44,190 bases of DNA from CAZAPG01 sp964486935 (GCA_964486935.1 CAZAPG010000058.1:1-44190); one strand, 5' to 3'. Shown: positions 30,913-39,373, counted from the stretch's first letter. Numbers and translations are program-made. Notes: a model not told the origin generated them from the sequence alone.

Positions 30913-33546
30913 TTACTCTAGCCGCAGATTTGCCAGCACAACGGCCCGGTTGGGGTGGGCAATGCCTTGCGGGTCAACTGTCTGGACGCGCTCGTTGAAG
31001 TCGTTGTAGAGGCCGGCAATGAGGGTGTATTCGCCGGCGGGCAGGTCCGGGGGAAGCTCGATGCGGTGCGGGTCGGCCACAACCGCGTCCACGGTCCAGC
31101 CGGTAACGGGGGCGTGGCCGCTGCGGGGAATGCTGTCGTGTCCGGCTACGCGCTGGCCTTCGGCGTTGATAATTTGGGTGAAGGCGGTCAGGTTTTGGTT
31201 TTGCGGGTTGCGGGCGCGCCAGTACAGCGTTACATCAATTGAGTCGGAATGCACGTCAACCTGATGGCTCAACAACTCGATGCCGCCCAGAAAACGGGCG
31301 GGGGCAATGACCCGCTGCGGGTTGGCTTGCAGGGTATAGAGCGAGACTGTTCCCAACCCCTCAAAATTGTACGACGCCAGTTCTGCGCCTCTGTTGGCAA
31401 CGGTGTTGGTTAAGGGGCGCGCCTGGGGGCCGGTCGGTAAAATCCAGACCCGGTCGGCGGCTTGCAGCAGTTCTGGAATGGTAGCCGCGGCGGTTAAATT
31501 TTTACTGCTGCCATCGGTTAGTTGCAGGTTGTAGCGGCGGCGCAAATGGGGGTAAATTTGGCGATAGGTTGATTGGTCGCTCAACAGCAGCCGGGGCGGG
31601 GAGGCGTCGGGCGGGAGGTTTTGCAGTTGACTTTCCATAAAACCGGCAAACGCTTGGACCGGGCTGTTTTGTATCTGGTGAAGATGGTAAGCCCGGATAG
31701 TAAGCGGCGTCAGTACCAGCAAGGCCAGGACCGCCAATCCGCCCAGCGCCACGGGGATGCGTTGCCGCGCCTGGGCAAAAGGCGCCAACCAACCCTGCTG
31801 AGGCCAGAGCACCAGGGCAAATTCAGCCGTCAGCATCAGCGTCATCAAAAAGCGGGCAATAACAATAAAGAGCAGCAGCCAGGCTGCATTGGGGACGAGC
31901 ACAAAATAAACCGGTTGTTCCAGCACATTTAAGCCGGTTAGCGCCAGCATATAGGCCAGGCCGCGCCAGTTGGGCAGCAGCAGCAAAATAAAAGGCAGCA
32001 GATACACCAGAAATTGGGGGCTGTAGCCTTTGGAATAGAGCATAAAAACAGATACCGTGAGCGCGGCAAAGGCGATAACGTTGGGCGGCCGGTCGTAATC
32101 GGCTTTGCGGGTAAAGATGAAGGCGTAAATAGCCGCAAAGGCCAGCGAAATAGCCCACCAAACTATCGACGGCCAGCCGTGATGCACGGCAAAGTTTGTC
32201 TCGGCCGGGTTCAGCCGGTCGCCGCCAACCTGGCCAAAGCCGTAGTAGCCTTCGGCCACGGCCCAAACCGTTTCCCACGAGGAGCGGCCCAGTATCGAGC
32301 GGAACGAGGCCGGCCACCATTGCGGGTTGCCGTTAAGCGCAGGCCAAAAAATAAAAGGGGCCAGCAGCAGCATAACGGTTAGCCCAAATGCTACCGCATA
32401 AATACCAATCTCGATGCCAACGTTGCGGTTATTCTCCCGGTATTGATGCCAAAGCTTTCTGGCAGCCACCGGCAGCAGCAGCGCCGGAATAATTTTAACC
32501 ATAAAGCCGACCCCCACCGCCATAGCCGAGGCAAAACGCCGCTCCTCTAACAGCAAGTCGAGCGCCAGCAGAATAAAAAACAGGGCCACGCCATCAAAAA
32601 AGCCCAGCATGGCGTATACCGGCGGAAACAGCCCGGCGTAAATCCACAGCACCCGGTTAATGGTTTCCGGGGCAAGCAGCAGCCGGCGGGCCAGCCGGTA
32701 AATAAGCGCAAAGTTGCCGATTTCAAACAGCACAAACGCGCTGCCCAAAATCAGCACAAACCAAAGCCGGGGGTCATCGGGCCAGGGGGGCAGCAGCAGC
32801 GAGAGGCGATATCCGCCCACCATAAGCCACGGAACCAGCGGCGGCCACTCCAGCCAAAAGTTCAAAAATGGATACAAGCCGTAATCCGATAGCGAGGCGA
32901 TGCCAAAATAGGTGTCAAAATCTGACCAGTCTCTAATGAAGCCGCCCGGTTGCAGCAGCAACAGCGTGAGCAGCCTGAACACTACAAACAGAGCCATTAG
33001 CGGCCAAAACTCAGAGACCGGGGGGGCCAGGTCTGCTTTGGCCGTGGGCCTGGGTTGCGGCTGGGGTTCGGGCGGCGGGGCTGGCGCGGGTTCGGGGGGC
33101 GGTGTTGGGGCGGCGGTTTTTTCGGGCGGCGGCGCTATTTTATCAAACTTGACGACTTTTTGGGTAGTGGGAGTTGACGGCTCCGGCAGGGTGTCAAAAT
33201 CAATTTCGGTGGGTACGCCCTCTTGAGCGGCTTTGAACAAAGCCTCTTGCACTTCATCAACCGGGGTAGCGCGGGGGCCTTCGTCCAAATCCAGGCCGGG
33301 GCTGGCCAGTTGGTCAAAATCAAGGTCGGTGGGCATATCGGCTTTGGCGGCTTCAAACAGGGCGGCTTGAATTTCGTCAACCGGGCCGGGGCGGGGGCCT
33401 TCGTCAATTTCCGGCAACGACTCATCCGTATCGGCGGCAGAAACAGGTTTGGTGGAGTCCTGGTGCAGCGACGATTGGTTTTTGTCGCGCCCGGTTTTTT
33501 TGTCGTCACCTGTTTTTGGGGAGTCGTTTGATTTTTCTTGACTCAT
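30913..33546 (-). CDS. GT-C-like polytopic membrane protein with disordered repeat-bearing N-terminus
   Basis: This 877-residue protein begins with about 200 hydrophilic, probably cytoplasmic residues. They contain two copies of a roughly 41-residue motif (EGPRPGPVDEIQAALFEAAK and EGPRATPVDEVQEALFKAAQ, each followed by a short acidic DFD segment) and a Pro-rich linker. Ten or more membrane helices follow; WSDFDTYFG in the first loop and the polytopic layout resemble GT-C mannosyl/arabinosyl transferases that use polyprenyl-phosphate sugars. The C-terminal 270 residues look extracytoplasmic and beta-rich (VDVTLYWRARNP, PAGEYTLIAGLYN). Its ATG overlaps the stop of the GT2 gene by 4 bp. That gene could make the polyprenyl-phosphate sugar donor. 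Confidence 0.78.
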   Translation of the reverse strand: MSQEKSNDSPKTGDDKKTGRDKNQSSLHQDSTKPVSAADTDESLPEIDEGPRPGPVDEIQAALFEAAKADMPTDLDFDQLASPGLDLDEGPRATPVDEVQEALFKAAQEGVPTEIDFDTLPEPSTPTTQKVVKFDKIAPPPEKTAAPTPPPEPAPAPPPEPQPQPRPTAKADLAPPVSEFWPLMALFVVFRLLTLLLLQPGGFIRDWSDFDTYFGIASLSDYGLYPFLNFWLEWPPLVPWLMVGGYRLSLLLPPWPDDPRLWFVLILGSAFVLFEIGNFALIYRLARRLLLAPETINRVLWIYAGLFPPVYAMLGFFDGVALFFILLALDLLLEERRFASAMAVGVGFMVKIIPALLLPVAARKLWHQYRENNRNVGIEIGIYAVAFGLTVMLLLAPFIFWPALNGNPQWWPASFRSILGRSSWETVWAVAEGYYGFGQVGGDRLNPAETNFAVHHGWPSIVWWAISLAFAAIYAFIFTRKADYDRPPNVIAFAALTVSVFMLYSKGYSPQFLVYLLPFILLLLPNWRGLAYMLALTGLNVLEQPVYFVLVPNAAWLLLFIVIARFLMTLMLTAEFALVLWPQQGWLAPFAQARQRIPVALGGLAVLALLVLTPLTIRAYHLHQIQNSPVQAFAGFMESQLQNLPPDASPPRLLLSDQSTYRQIYPHLRRRYNLQLTDGSSKNLTAAATIPELLQAADRVWILPTGPQARPLTNTVANRGAELASYNFEGLGTVSLYTLQANPQRVIAPARFLGGIELLSHQVDVHSDSIDVTLYWRARNPQNQNLTAFTQIINAEGQRVAGHDSIPRSGHAPVTGWTVDAVVADPHRIELPPDLPAGEYTLIAGLYNDFNERVQTVDPQGIAHPNRAVVLANLRLE

Positions 33547-34256
33547 CGCATTCTACCTGTCCACAATTTAAGGCGTAACGTTAAAATAGCCAGCGTATAT
33601 TTGATAAACGTTGAAAAGAACTGCGTTTTACTATGCCCGTGCAGGCGCAGCCGGTAAAACACGGGCACTTCCAGCATTTTGTAGCCTCGCTTGTGAGCCA
33701 CCATCAGCAGCCGAATAAAGTAGTCGCCGTAACCGTAATAAATCTGGTCCAGGTCCATTGACATGAGCTTGTCGCGGTAAATGGAAAAGAAGCCGCTCAA
33801 ATTATCGTGCACCGGGGTGCCGAACAACAGCCGGATGCCATAATTATAGATAAGACTGGAAAATTGTCGAAAGCGGTCTTCCATGCCGCCGGCCATCACA
33901 AATCGGGAGCCGATGATGATGTCGTAAAACTCCAGAAATTTTATCATTTGGGGCAGCAGGATGGGGTCGTGATTGAAGTCGGTATCCATAAATACCAGTA
34001 TCTGGCCGTTAGAATGTTCCGCGCCGTAGCGAATGGCCGTGGCCAGCCCGCGCTCCTCGGTGCGCACAAAAAGGTTGACCCGCGCATCGTGGCCAAAGTT
34101 TTGGCGCACGGCCTCGGCGGTGCCGTCAGGACTGTTGTCGTCAACAACCACTACCTCAGCATCAATTTCTGGCGGCAAGGCCCGAAAGATAGCCTGGATT
34201 AGCTCGATGATATTATCTTTTTCATTGTAGGTTGGCAGAATGATGGATGCTTTCAT
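33543..34256 (-). CDS. GT2 glycosyltransferase, polyprenyl-phosphate mannose synthase-like
   Basis: This 237-residue soluble glycosyltransferase of the GT-A fold shows SIILPTYNEKDNI at the nucleotide-sugar site, VVVDDNSPDGTAEAV, the metal-binding FMDTDFNHDP, and the acceptor-side GSRFV and DNLSGFFSIYRDKL. This order matches the DPM1 group, which transfers mannose or a related sugar from GDP to polyprenyl phosphate. There are no membrane helices, so it should work at the inner face of the membrane. The 4-bp overlap with the GT-C-like gene downstream fits a donor-transferase pair. The sugar itself cannot be read from the sequence. Confidence 0.86.
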   Translation of the reverse strand: MKASIILPTYNEKDNIIELIQAIFRALPPEIDAEVVVVDDNSPDGTAEAVRQNFGHDARVNLFVRTEERGLATAIRYGAEHSNGQILVFMDTDFNHDPILLPQMIKFLEFYDIIIGSRFVMAGGMEDRFRQFSSLIYNYGIRLLFGTPVHDNLSGFFSIYRDKLMSMDLDQIYYGYGDYFIRLLMVAHKRGYKMLEVPVFYRLRLHGHSKTQFFSTFIKYTLAILTLRLKLWTGRMR

Positions 34257-34314
34257 GGTTGGTAATTGGTGATTAGCAATTGGTAATTAGCCAGGCGTTA
34301 ATTACCAATTAGGC
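34257..34314. repeat. AT-rich repeat with TTGGTAATT units
   Basis: TTGGTAATTGGTGATTAG, CAATTGGTAATTAG and the inverse TTAATTACCAATTAG crowd this 58-bp gap. A very similar unit (GGGTAATTGGTAATTACC) occurs in the next gap at 35128-35145, again directly before a start codon. It may be a small dispersed repeat used as an intergenic spacer. Confidence 0.5.
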
Positions 34315-35124
34315 TTACATGTGTTTCCACAGTTCAAAAATGGTGCCGTATCGACCGCCCTGCTGCCGGAAGCGGCGCTGGTCGGCGGGTTTGGGCCAGG
34401 AGTGGTACGAGGACTGACTGCTGTTTTGCGAGATGCGGGGGGGATGGCCTTGCTCAACCAGTTTGACGGCCTCAACCAGCATGTCGGCCCCCAACACCGC
34501 GCAACGATAGGAGAGCGAGGTAATGGTGTCTGCCGGCGAGACTGTTATTTTCTGCTGCATCAACAGGTCGCCGGTATCAAATTTTTCGTCAACCCAGTGG
34601 ATAGTGATGCCGGTTTCTTTCTCGCCGGCGGCAATAACCCAAAAGTAGGGAAACAACCCCCGGTGGCGGGGCAGCAGCGCGGGATGGATGTTAAGCGTGC
34701 CCTGGGTGGGCAGGTGAATCAGGTCGCGTTTGATAAGCTGGTTGAGGTAGATGGACAGAATTAAATCGGGCTGCCAGGCTTTAATTTGGGCAAACGTTGC
34801 GGCGCTGTTCACATCCGTCGAGCCGGTGACCGGCACGTTGTAGCGGGCGCGCATATCTCGCAGCGAATGAACTTTTGGCTCGCGGCCAATCAACTTGAAC
34901 AATATGGCCGTAGCCCGGCTTTGAAAAAGCTCCAGGGCTTTGCGGCCCACAAACCGCAGGCCGGTTCGCTTTATCAGATGAAGCAGCCCCTGGGGTAAAC
35001 TTTTGCCGTATACCAGACAATCGGAGCGCACAATGCCAACCACCTGCCCTGGATATTCCTTGAGCAGCTGTTCGGTCATGAGGTTTGAGTAGAGACTTTC
35101 GTAGGTTAAAATGACAATGCGCAT
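34315..35124 (-). CDS. Formyltransferase-family protein, likely nucleotide-sugar N-formyltransferase
   Basis: This 269-residue protein has the 10-formyl-tetrahydrofolate-dependent transferase core: the catalytic Asn and His in TLNIHPALLPRHRG and the catalytic Asp in KFDTGDLLMQ. It lacks the C-terminal tRNA-binding domain of methionyl-tRNA formyltransferase, and it lies 16 bp after a perosamine-type aminotransferase gene. I therefore infer that it formylates an amino sugar for surface polysaccharide, as WbkC/VioF-type enzymes do. Between residues 60 and 95 there is a helical insert (KALELFQSRATAILFKLIG). The start codon is preceded by an AATTACCAATTACC spacer rather than a good ribosome site. 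Confidence 0.82.
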   Translation of the reverse strand: MRIVILTYESLYSNLMTEQLLKEYPGQVVGIVRSDCLVYGKSLPQGLLHLIKRTGLRFVGRKALELFQSRATAILFKLIGREPKVHSLRDMRARYNVPVTGSTDVNSAATFAQIKAWQPDLILSIYLNQLIKRDLIHLPTQGTLNIHPALLPRHRGLFPYFWVIAAGEKETGITIHWVDEKFDTGDLLMQQKITVSPADTITSLSYRCAVLGADMLVEAVKLVEQGHPPRISQNSSQSSYHSWPKPADQRRFRQQGGRYGTIFELWKHM

Positions 35125-35140
35125 GGTGGGTAATTGGTAA

Positions 35141-36253
35141 TTACCGGCCCGCTAAACCGATGAGGGTGTCGCAAACATAATCAATTTGCTCCGGGGTAAG
35201 GGTAGCCCCGGACGGTAAGTTGAGGCCGCGCCGGCTTAAATCTTCGGCCACGGGCAGCGATTGGCCGGTGTTGTACATGGGCAATTGATGAACCGGGTAA
35301 AAGAAGGGGCGGGTGTCGATGCCGGCCTGGCGGAGTTTGTGGCGCAGTTCGTCCCGGCTCAGGCTAAACTCGTCTTTAATGATAACCGAGTACATCCAGT
35401 AGACATTTTTGGCCCAACCGGCTTCGGGCGGCAGGGTCAGGCCCGGCACGCCGGCCAGACGGCGGTTGTAATGGGCCGCGTTGCGCCGCCGGATGGCAAT
35501 CATCTCGTTGATGCGCTCCAGTTGGGCCAGCCCGATGGCGGCCTGCACGTTGGTCATGCGGTAGTTGTAGCCAACTTCGGGGTGCCAGTAGGGGTTATCG
35601 CTGTAGCGGCCCTGGTTTTCAAGAAAAAAGGCGCGCTCGGCCCAGCTTTTGTTGTTTGTTACCAGAATACCCCCTTCGCCGGTGGTGATGATTTTGTTGC
35701 CGTAAAAACTAAAAATAGCGGCGTCGCTCAACCCGCCCACCCGTTGATTTTTGTAGCAGGCCCCATGAGCTTCGGCGGCATCTTCAAATAGAAGCAGACC
35801 GCGCTCATTGGCAATGGCCCGCAGCGAGTCCAGGTCGGCGGGGTGGCCGTACAGATGTACGGCAAAAATAGCTTTGGTGCGGGGGGTGATGGCCTGGGCC
35901 ACAGTCTGGGGGTCAATATTCCAGGTGTCAGGCTCAGAGTCGACAAAGACGGGCGTGGCGCCGGTGTAGCGGATGCCGTTGGCTGTGGCCACGTAGGTGA
36001 GGCTGGGCATAATTATTTCATCGCCGGGGCCAAGGTTGAGCGTGGCGGCCAGCAGATGAATGGCAACCGTACCGTTAAAGGTTGCAACGCCGTAGCGCGC
36101 GCCGCAAAAATCGGCAAATTGCTGTTCAAAATCTTTTACGTATTTGCCCAGCGACGATATCCAGCCGCTTTGGACACAGTCGGTGACATACTTTAGCTCG
36201 TTGCCGTTGAACCGGGGTTCGGCAACAGGAATGAACGGTTGAGAGTTGGTCAA
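35141..36253 (-). CDS. DegT/DnrJ/EryC1/StrS aminotransferase, GDP-perosamine synthase-like
   Basis: This 370-residue PLP enzyme begins at a TTG (36253) and opens with FIPVAEPRFNGNELKYV, then SGWISSLGKYVKDFE, a start very like GDP-perosamine synthases (PerA/RfbE). The cofactor lysine is Lys187 in FSFYGNKIITTGEGG. Other family features are GDEIIMPSLTYVATAN, AVHLYGHPADLDSL and FEDAAEAHG. The reaction would be transamination of GDP-4-keto-6-deoxymannose to GDP-perosamine. It heads a four-gene minus-strand operon with the formyltransferase, GT2 and GT-C-like genes, which fits a surface-glycan pathway using N-formylperosamine or a similar sugar. The exact sugar is inferred; other 4-amino sugars are possible. 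Confidence 0.88.
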   Translation of the reverse strand: MTNSQPFIPVAEPRFNGNELKYVTDCVQSGWISSLGKYVKDFEQQFADFCGARYGVATFNGTVAIHLLAATLNLGPGDEIIMPSLTYVATANGIRYTGATPVFVDSEPDTWNIDPQTVAQAITPRTKAIFAVHLYGHPADLDSLRAIANERGLLLFEDAAEAHGACYKNQRVGGLSDAAIFSFYGNKIITTGEGGILVTNNKSWAERAFFLENQGRYSDNPYWHPEVGYNYRMTNVQAAIGLAQLERINEMIAIRRRNAAHYNRRLAGVPGLTLPPEAGWAKNVYWMYSVIIKDEFSLSRDELRHKLRQAGIDTRPFFYPVHQLPMYNTGQSLPVAEDLSRRGLNLPSGATLTPEQIDYVCDTLIGLAGR

Positions 36254-36314
36254 AGTATCTTTACCTAAAAATAATTTTGTGGAACCTGATCCAATATAGC
36301 TGCTACAAACAAAA

Positions 36315-36338
36315 GGGAGACGATTTTATACGTCTCCC
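36315..36338 (-). terminator. Terminator after the HAD gene
   Basis: GGGAGACG (36315-36322) and CGTCTCCC (36331-36338) form an 8-bp stem with an 8-base loop. On the minus strand it is followed by TTTTGTTTG, so it can end the purB-HAD transcript. An outer GCTGCTA/TAGCAGC pair (36299-36305 and 36343-36349) may extend it. Confidence 0.75.
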
Positions 36339-36394
36339 ATTTTAGCAGCGTAAAGGTCAAATCATAACCCTAACAAGGGCAAAAGTCAAAGCGG

Positions 36395-37153
36395 TTAAGC
36401 CGAGTTGTTCCAGCTTTTTAGCAGCTCTGGCAATTCGGTGTGGCGGCGAATAATGGCGTCGGGGGTGACGGTGGCCGTAACAAACTGGTCGGTGGTGGTG
36501 GGCCAACCATCGTGATTGAGGCCAATGTACTGCACCCCGCGCATGCCAACGCCCTGCGCCCCGGCAATATCGGTGCGCAGCAGGTCGCCCACGTGAACGG
36601 CTTCGGCGGGTTCAGCGCCCAGCACATCCAGGGTGGATAAAAAGGCGTCGGGATGCGGTTTGCTGCGGCCCACCTCATCGGAAAAGGTAAGGTGGCTGAA
36701 ATAACCAACCAGCCCGTCCGATTCCAGAATCTGGCGCAGCACCCGGCCCGGCGTAATGCCGGTATCGGAGATGACGGCCAGTTGGTAGCGGGTTGACAGT
36801 TGGGCCAGCACCGCTCTGGCCTCGTCAACCAGAATGGGCGTGTCGATTAAAACGCTTTCTTCCATGCGCTGTTGGATGGGCAGCAGGCCGGCGGGGCCAA
36901 TTGACAGGCCCAAATATTGCAGCATAACCCCCAGCCACTCCCTGGCATCGGCAGTGCGATGCTCTTGCACCCAAATACGGTTCCAGGTATCGCGGGCTAC
37001 TTTTACGGCGACCTCGAATTTAGTTTGCTCCAGCGGGCTGCCGCTGGCCTGCTCAACATCGGCCTTGAGCCTGAGCGCTCGTTCGCTCCAGTCAACGGGG
37101 CGGTTTTGGTAGAGGGTTTGCCAAAAGTCAAAGGTAATCGCTTTGATGGTCAA
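36395..37153 (-). CDS. HAD-superfamily hydrolase
   Basis: This 252-residue protein has the haloacid dehalogenase-like fold. Motif I is ITFDFWQTLY with nucleophile Asp9; the residue two positions later is Trp, not the usual general-acid Asp, as in some dehalogenase-like or non-phosphatase members. Motif II is VISDTG, motif III has the lysine in GRSKPHPDAFLSTL, and motif IV is VHVGDLLRTDIAGAQ. A helical cap lies between motifs I and II. Phosphatase activity on a small molecule is the default guess but the motif I change makes it uncertain. Its ATG overlaps the purB stop by 4 bp, so the two are co-transcribed. Confidence 0.85.
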   Translation of the reverse strand: MTIKAITFDFWQTLYQNRPVDWSERALRLKADVEQASGSPLEQTKFEVAVKVARDTWNRIWVQEHRTADAREWLGVMLQYLGLSIGPAGLLPIQQRMEESVLIDTPILVDEARAVLAQLSTRYQLAVISDTGITPGRVLRQILESDGLVGYFSHLTFSDEVGRSKPHPDAFLSTLDVLGAEPAEAVHVGDLLRTDIAGAQGVGMRGVQYIGLNHDGWPTTTDQFVTATVTPDAIIRRHTELPELLKSWNNSA

Positions 37154-38562
37154 GGCGAGGCTCCAATTTCTACCCTAATCTGGTAGGCAATTTGTTTGGC
37201 TCGCTGCGGCGCGTCGCCCACATAGTGGCCGGCTGCCAGCAGGTCGACCACCTGCGCCGGCGTCAGATAGCGGGTAATGCGCTCGTCTGCCGCAAGGCGA
37301 TCTGGCAGGGGGTTGGGCTGGCCGGCGGCAACAGTGGCCCAGGCGGCCAGGCTGTGCTCGCGAATAATTTCGTGCATCTGCTGGCGGTCGGCGCCCTGTT
37401 TGGCGGCGGCCAGCAGCACCCGCTCGGTGGCGGCAAAGGTGCCATAGGTTTGCAGGTTGCGGGCCATGGCTGCCGGGTCTATCTGCAAATCTCGGATAAG
37501 GCGGGTGGCCCGGCGTACAATTTCATCGGTGGCTAAAAAGGCGGCGGGGAACATCTCGCGCCGGTTGGCGGAGTCATCCAGGGTGCGCTCCAGCAGCGAG
37601 TGGGCGGCATTGTCCCAGGCGACACGCGGCAAAGCGGCCACCAGCCGGGCCAGGCTGTCAATGTTTTCGGCGTTGATGGGGTTGCGTTTAAAGGGCATGG
37701 CGCTGGAGCCAACCTGCCGGCGGCCAAACGGCTCGGCCCATTCACCCAGCGAGGGCGCTTGCAGCAGCCGCAGGTCGAAGGCAAATTTATAGAGCGACCC
37801 GGCCAGCCCGGCCAGCGCGTTGAGCACCAGCCAATCTTGTTTGCGGGGGTAGGTTTGGGTAGCTACGGGGAACGGCTCTAAATCTATGTCAGCCATAATT
37901 TGGGCCTCGAATTGGGCGGCCTCCCAGCCGCTTTCGGCCAGCAACTCCTGGTACGAGGCGGAAGTGCCAACGGCCCCTTTGAACCCTTTACCCCGGAGGC
38001 CATCGCCCACGCGGCGCAGTTCGGCCAGGTCGGTCAGCAGGTCAAAGCCGTATTGGGCCAGCCGGTAGCCCAGGGTGGTCGGTTCGGCGGGTTGCAGGTG
38101 GGTAAAGCCGATGATGGCGGCATTAGCCCAGCGTTCGATTTGCGGGGCCAGCTCGGCCAGCAGTTCGGCCAACTGGCCGATGATTAAATCCAGGCTTTGG
38201 CGCAGGCGCAGGGCGTCGGCGTTGTCCTCAATGTCCATTGAGGTTGCGCCCAGATGAATAATACCGCCACCCACCAAACATTGCTCGGCAAAGGTTTTTA
38301 CTTCGGCCATCAGGTCGTGGTGAATTTCGGTTTCAATTTGATGGGCGCGGTTTACGTCAATGTTATCGGCGTTGGCCCGCAGGTCATCCACCTGAGCCTG
38401 AGTGACCAATCCGGCGGCCTGCTGGGCCTGGGCCAGGGCCACCCACAGGCGACGCCATAAGCGCCGTTTGTGGGCTTCGCTCCAGATTTGGCGCATTTCG
38501 GGGCTGCCGTAGCGCCAGCTAAAGGGGGAAAGATAGGTTTGATGGTCAAATTCTTGTGTCAT
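37150..38562 (-). CDS. purB: Adenylosuccinate lyase
   Basis: This 470-residue fumarase/aspartase-superfamily enzyme cleaves adenylosuccinate to AMP and SAICAR to AICAR in purine synthesis. The three conserved regions are present: TEIHHDLMAEV, then IHLGATSMDIEDNADALRL, GFTHLQPAEPTTLGYRLA, and the signature GSSAMPFKRNPINAEN with the flexible catalytic serine loop. Length is normal. The gene starts at ATG 38562, six bases after a TATACT -10 box, so the transcript probably begins at the start codon itself. The HAD gene follows with a 4-bp overlap. Confidence 0.93.
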   Translation of the reverse strand: MTQEFDHQTYLSPFSWRYGSPEMRQIWSEAHKRRLWRRLWVALAQAQQAAGLVTQAQVDDLRANADNIDVNRAHQIETEIHHDLMAEVKTFAEQCLVGGGIIHLGATSMDIEDNADALRLRQSLDLIIGQLAELLAELAPQIERWANAAIIGFTHLQPAEPTTLGYRLAQYGFDLLTDLAELRRVGDGLRGKGFKGAVGTSASYQELLAESGWEAAQFEAQIMADIDLEPFPVATQTYPRKQDWLVLNALAGLAGSLYKFAFDLRLLQAPSLGEWAEPFGRRQVGSSAMPFKRNPINAENIDSLARLVAALPRVAWDNAAHSLLERTLDDSANRREMFPAAFLATDEIVRRATRLIRDLQIDPAAMARNLQTYGTFAATERVLLAAAKQGADRQQMHEIIREHSLAAWATVAAGQPNPLPDRLAADERITRYLTPAQVVDLLAAGHYVGDAPQRAKQIAYQIRVEIGASP

Positions 38563-38568
38563 ACGGGC

Positions 38569-38597
38569 AGTATAGCACGGGCTGAATGGGGCGGCAA
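38569..38597 (-). promoter_or_regulatory. purB promoter producing a leaderless mRNA
   Basis: On the minus strand TTGCCG (38597-38592), 17 bp, TATACT (38574-38569), then six bases, then the ATG at 38562-38560. A start point seven bases past the -10 coincides with the A of the ATG. No ribosome site is present upstream, consistent with leaderless translation. Confidence 0.65.
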
Positions 38598-38602
38598 AGT
38601 GA

Positions 38603-38631
38603 TTGACGAGAGGTAGATAAGCTGATAAAAT
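38603..38631 (+). promoter_or_regulatory. Promoter upstream of the RmlC-like gene
   Basis: TTGACG (38603-38608), 17 bp, TAAAAT (38626-38631). It is back to back with the purB promoter and would give a leader of about 190 nt containing the CAGAGATTCGC repeats. Confidence 0.6.
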
Positions 38632-38708
38632 GGCGGACTGTTGGTGACATTCGGGGAGCGCGCCAAAGGGTCTAAATGAAATTCTTGCCCACCGGATAAA
38701 AAGTTACG

Positions 38709-38740
38709 CAGAGATTCGCACAGAAATCACAGAGATTCGC
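38709..38740. repeat. Short direct repeat CAGAGATTCGC
   Basis: CAGAGATTCGC occurs at 38709-38719 and 38730-38740, 21 bp apart, within a purine-rich stretch that continues CGAGAAAAAAACGCTGTG. It lies in the leader of the RmlC-like gene. It looks like a small intergenic repeat of unknown role. Confidence 0.45.
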
Positions 38741-38830
38741 CGAGAAAAAAACGCTGTGTTTCTGTTTGGTTGCGGCGCGAAGCGTGCCGCGTTAGGGTAA
38801 TCAAGCAATTATTTTATACGAGGAGTTATC

Positions 38831-39373
38831 ATGCCCGATATTCAAGAGTCAGCTTTGATTAAAGATGCGCAGATTGTAACCTTTAGAACCTTTGGCGATG
38901 ACCGGGGCCGTTTTACGGAAACATTTCGCAAAGCCTGGTTTCCCCAGCGAAGCTGGGAAAATTTTCAAACCAACCGCTCCGAGTCTAAGGCCGGGGTGCT
39001 GCGCGGGCTGCACTATCATTTTCATCAGGTGGATTACTGGTTTGTGGCGGCGGGAAAAATTCGGGCGGCGCTGTATGATTTGCGCCCTGACTCGCCCACG
39101 CGGGGCATGGCTCAAACCCTGGAAATTGGCCATGAGAATCAAATGGGTTTGTTTATTCCCGTAGGCGTGGCCCACGGATTTGTCACCCTCAGCGACGCTA
39201 TTTTAATTTATATTGTGGATAATTATTACGATGGCAGTGACGAGTACGGCATTGCCTGGAACGACCCGGATTTGGGCATCTCCTGGGGGGTAGAGTCGCC
39301 TGTGGTTTCGCCGCGCGATGCGGATAACCCAAGGTTGAGGGATATCCCGGCAGACAGATTGCCACGGAGATAA
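38831..39373 (+). CDS. dTDP-4-dehydrorhamnose 3,5-epimerase-family protein (RmlC-like)
   Basis: This 180-residue cupin enzyme is related to RmlC: FGDDRGRFTETFRKAW, then the catalytic-histidine motif VLRGLHYHFHQVDYWF, DLRPDSPTRG, IPVGVAHGFVTLSDA, and the ending YYDGSDEYGIAWNDPDLGI. The family flips two stereocentres of 4-keto-6-deoxy nucleotide sugars. GAGGAG precedes the ATG. The usual rmlA, rmlB and rmlD partners are not in this window, so its substrate may be supplied from elsewhere, possibly connected to the glycan operon about 2.5 kb away. A 3-epimerase or 5-epimerase with changed specificity is also possible. Confidence 0.88.
   Translation: MPDIQESALIKDAQIVTFRTFGDDRGRFTETFRKAWFPQRSWENFQTNRSESKAGVLRGLHYHFHQVDYWFVAAGKIRAALYDLRPDSPTRGMAQTLEIGHENQMGLFIPVGVAHGFVTLSDAILIYIVDNYYDGSDEYGIAWNDPDLGISWGVESPVVSPRDADNPRLRDIPADRLPRR

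Noticed and set aside
34315..35124. Methionyl-tRNA formyltransferase (fmt)
   Set aside because: The C-terminal tRNA-binding domain is missing and the gene lies within a sugar operon.
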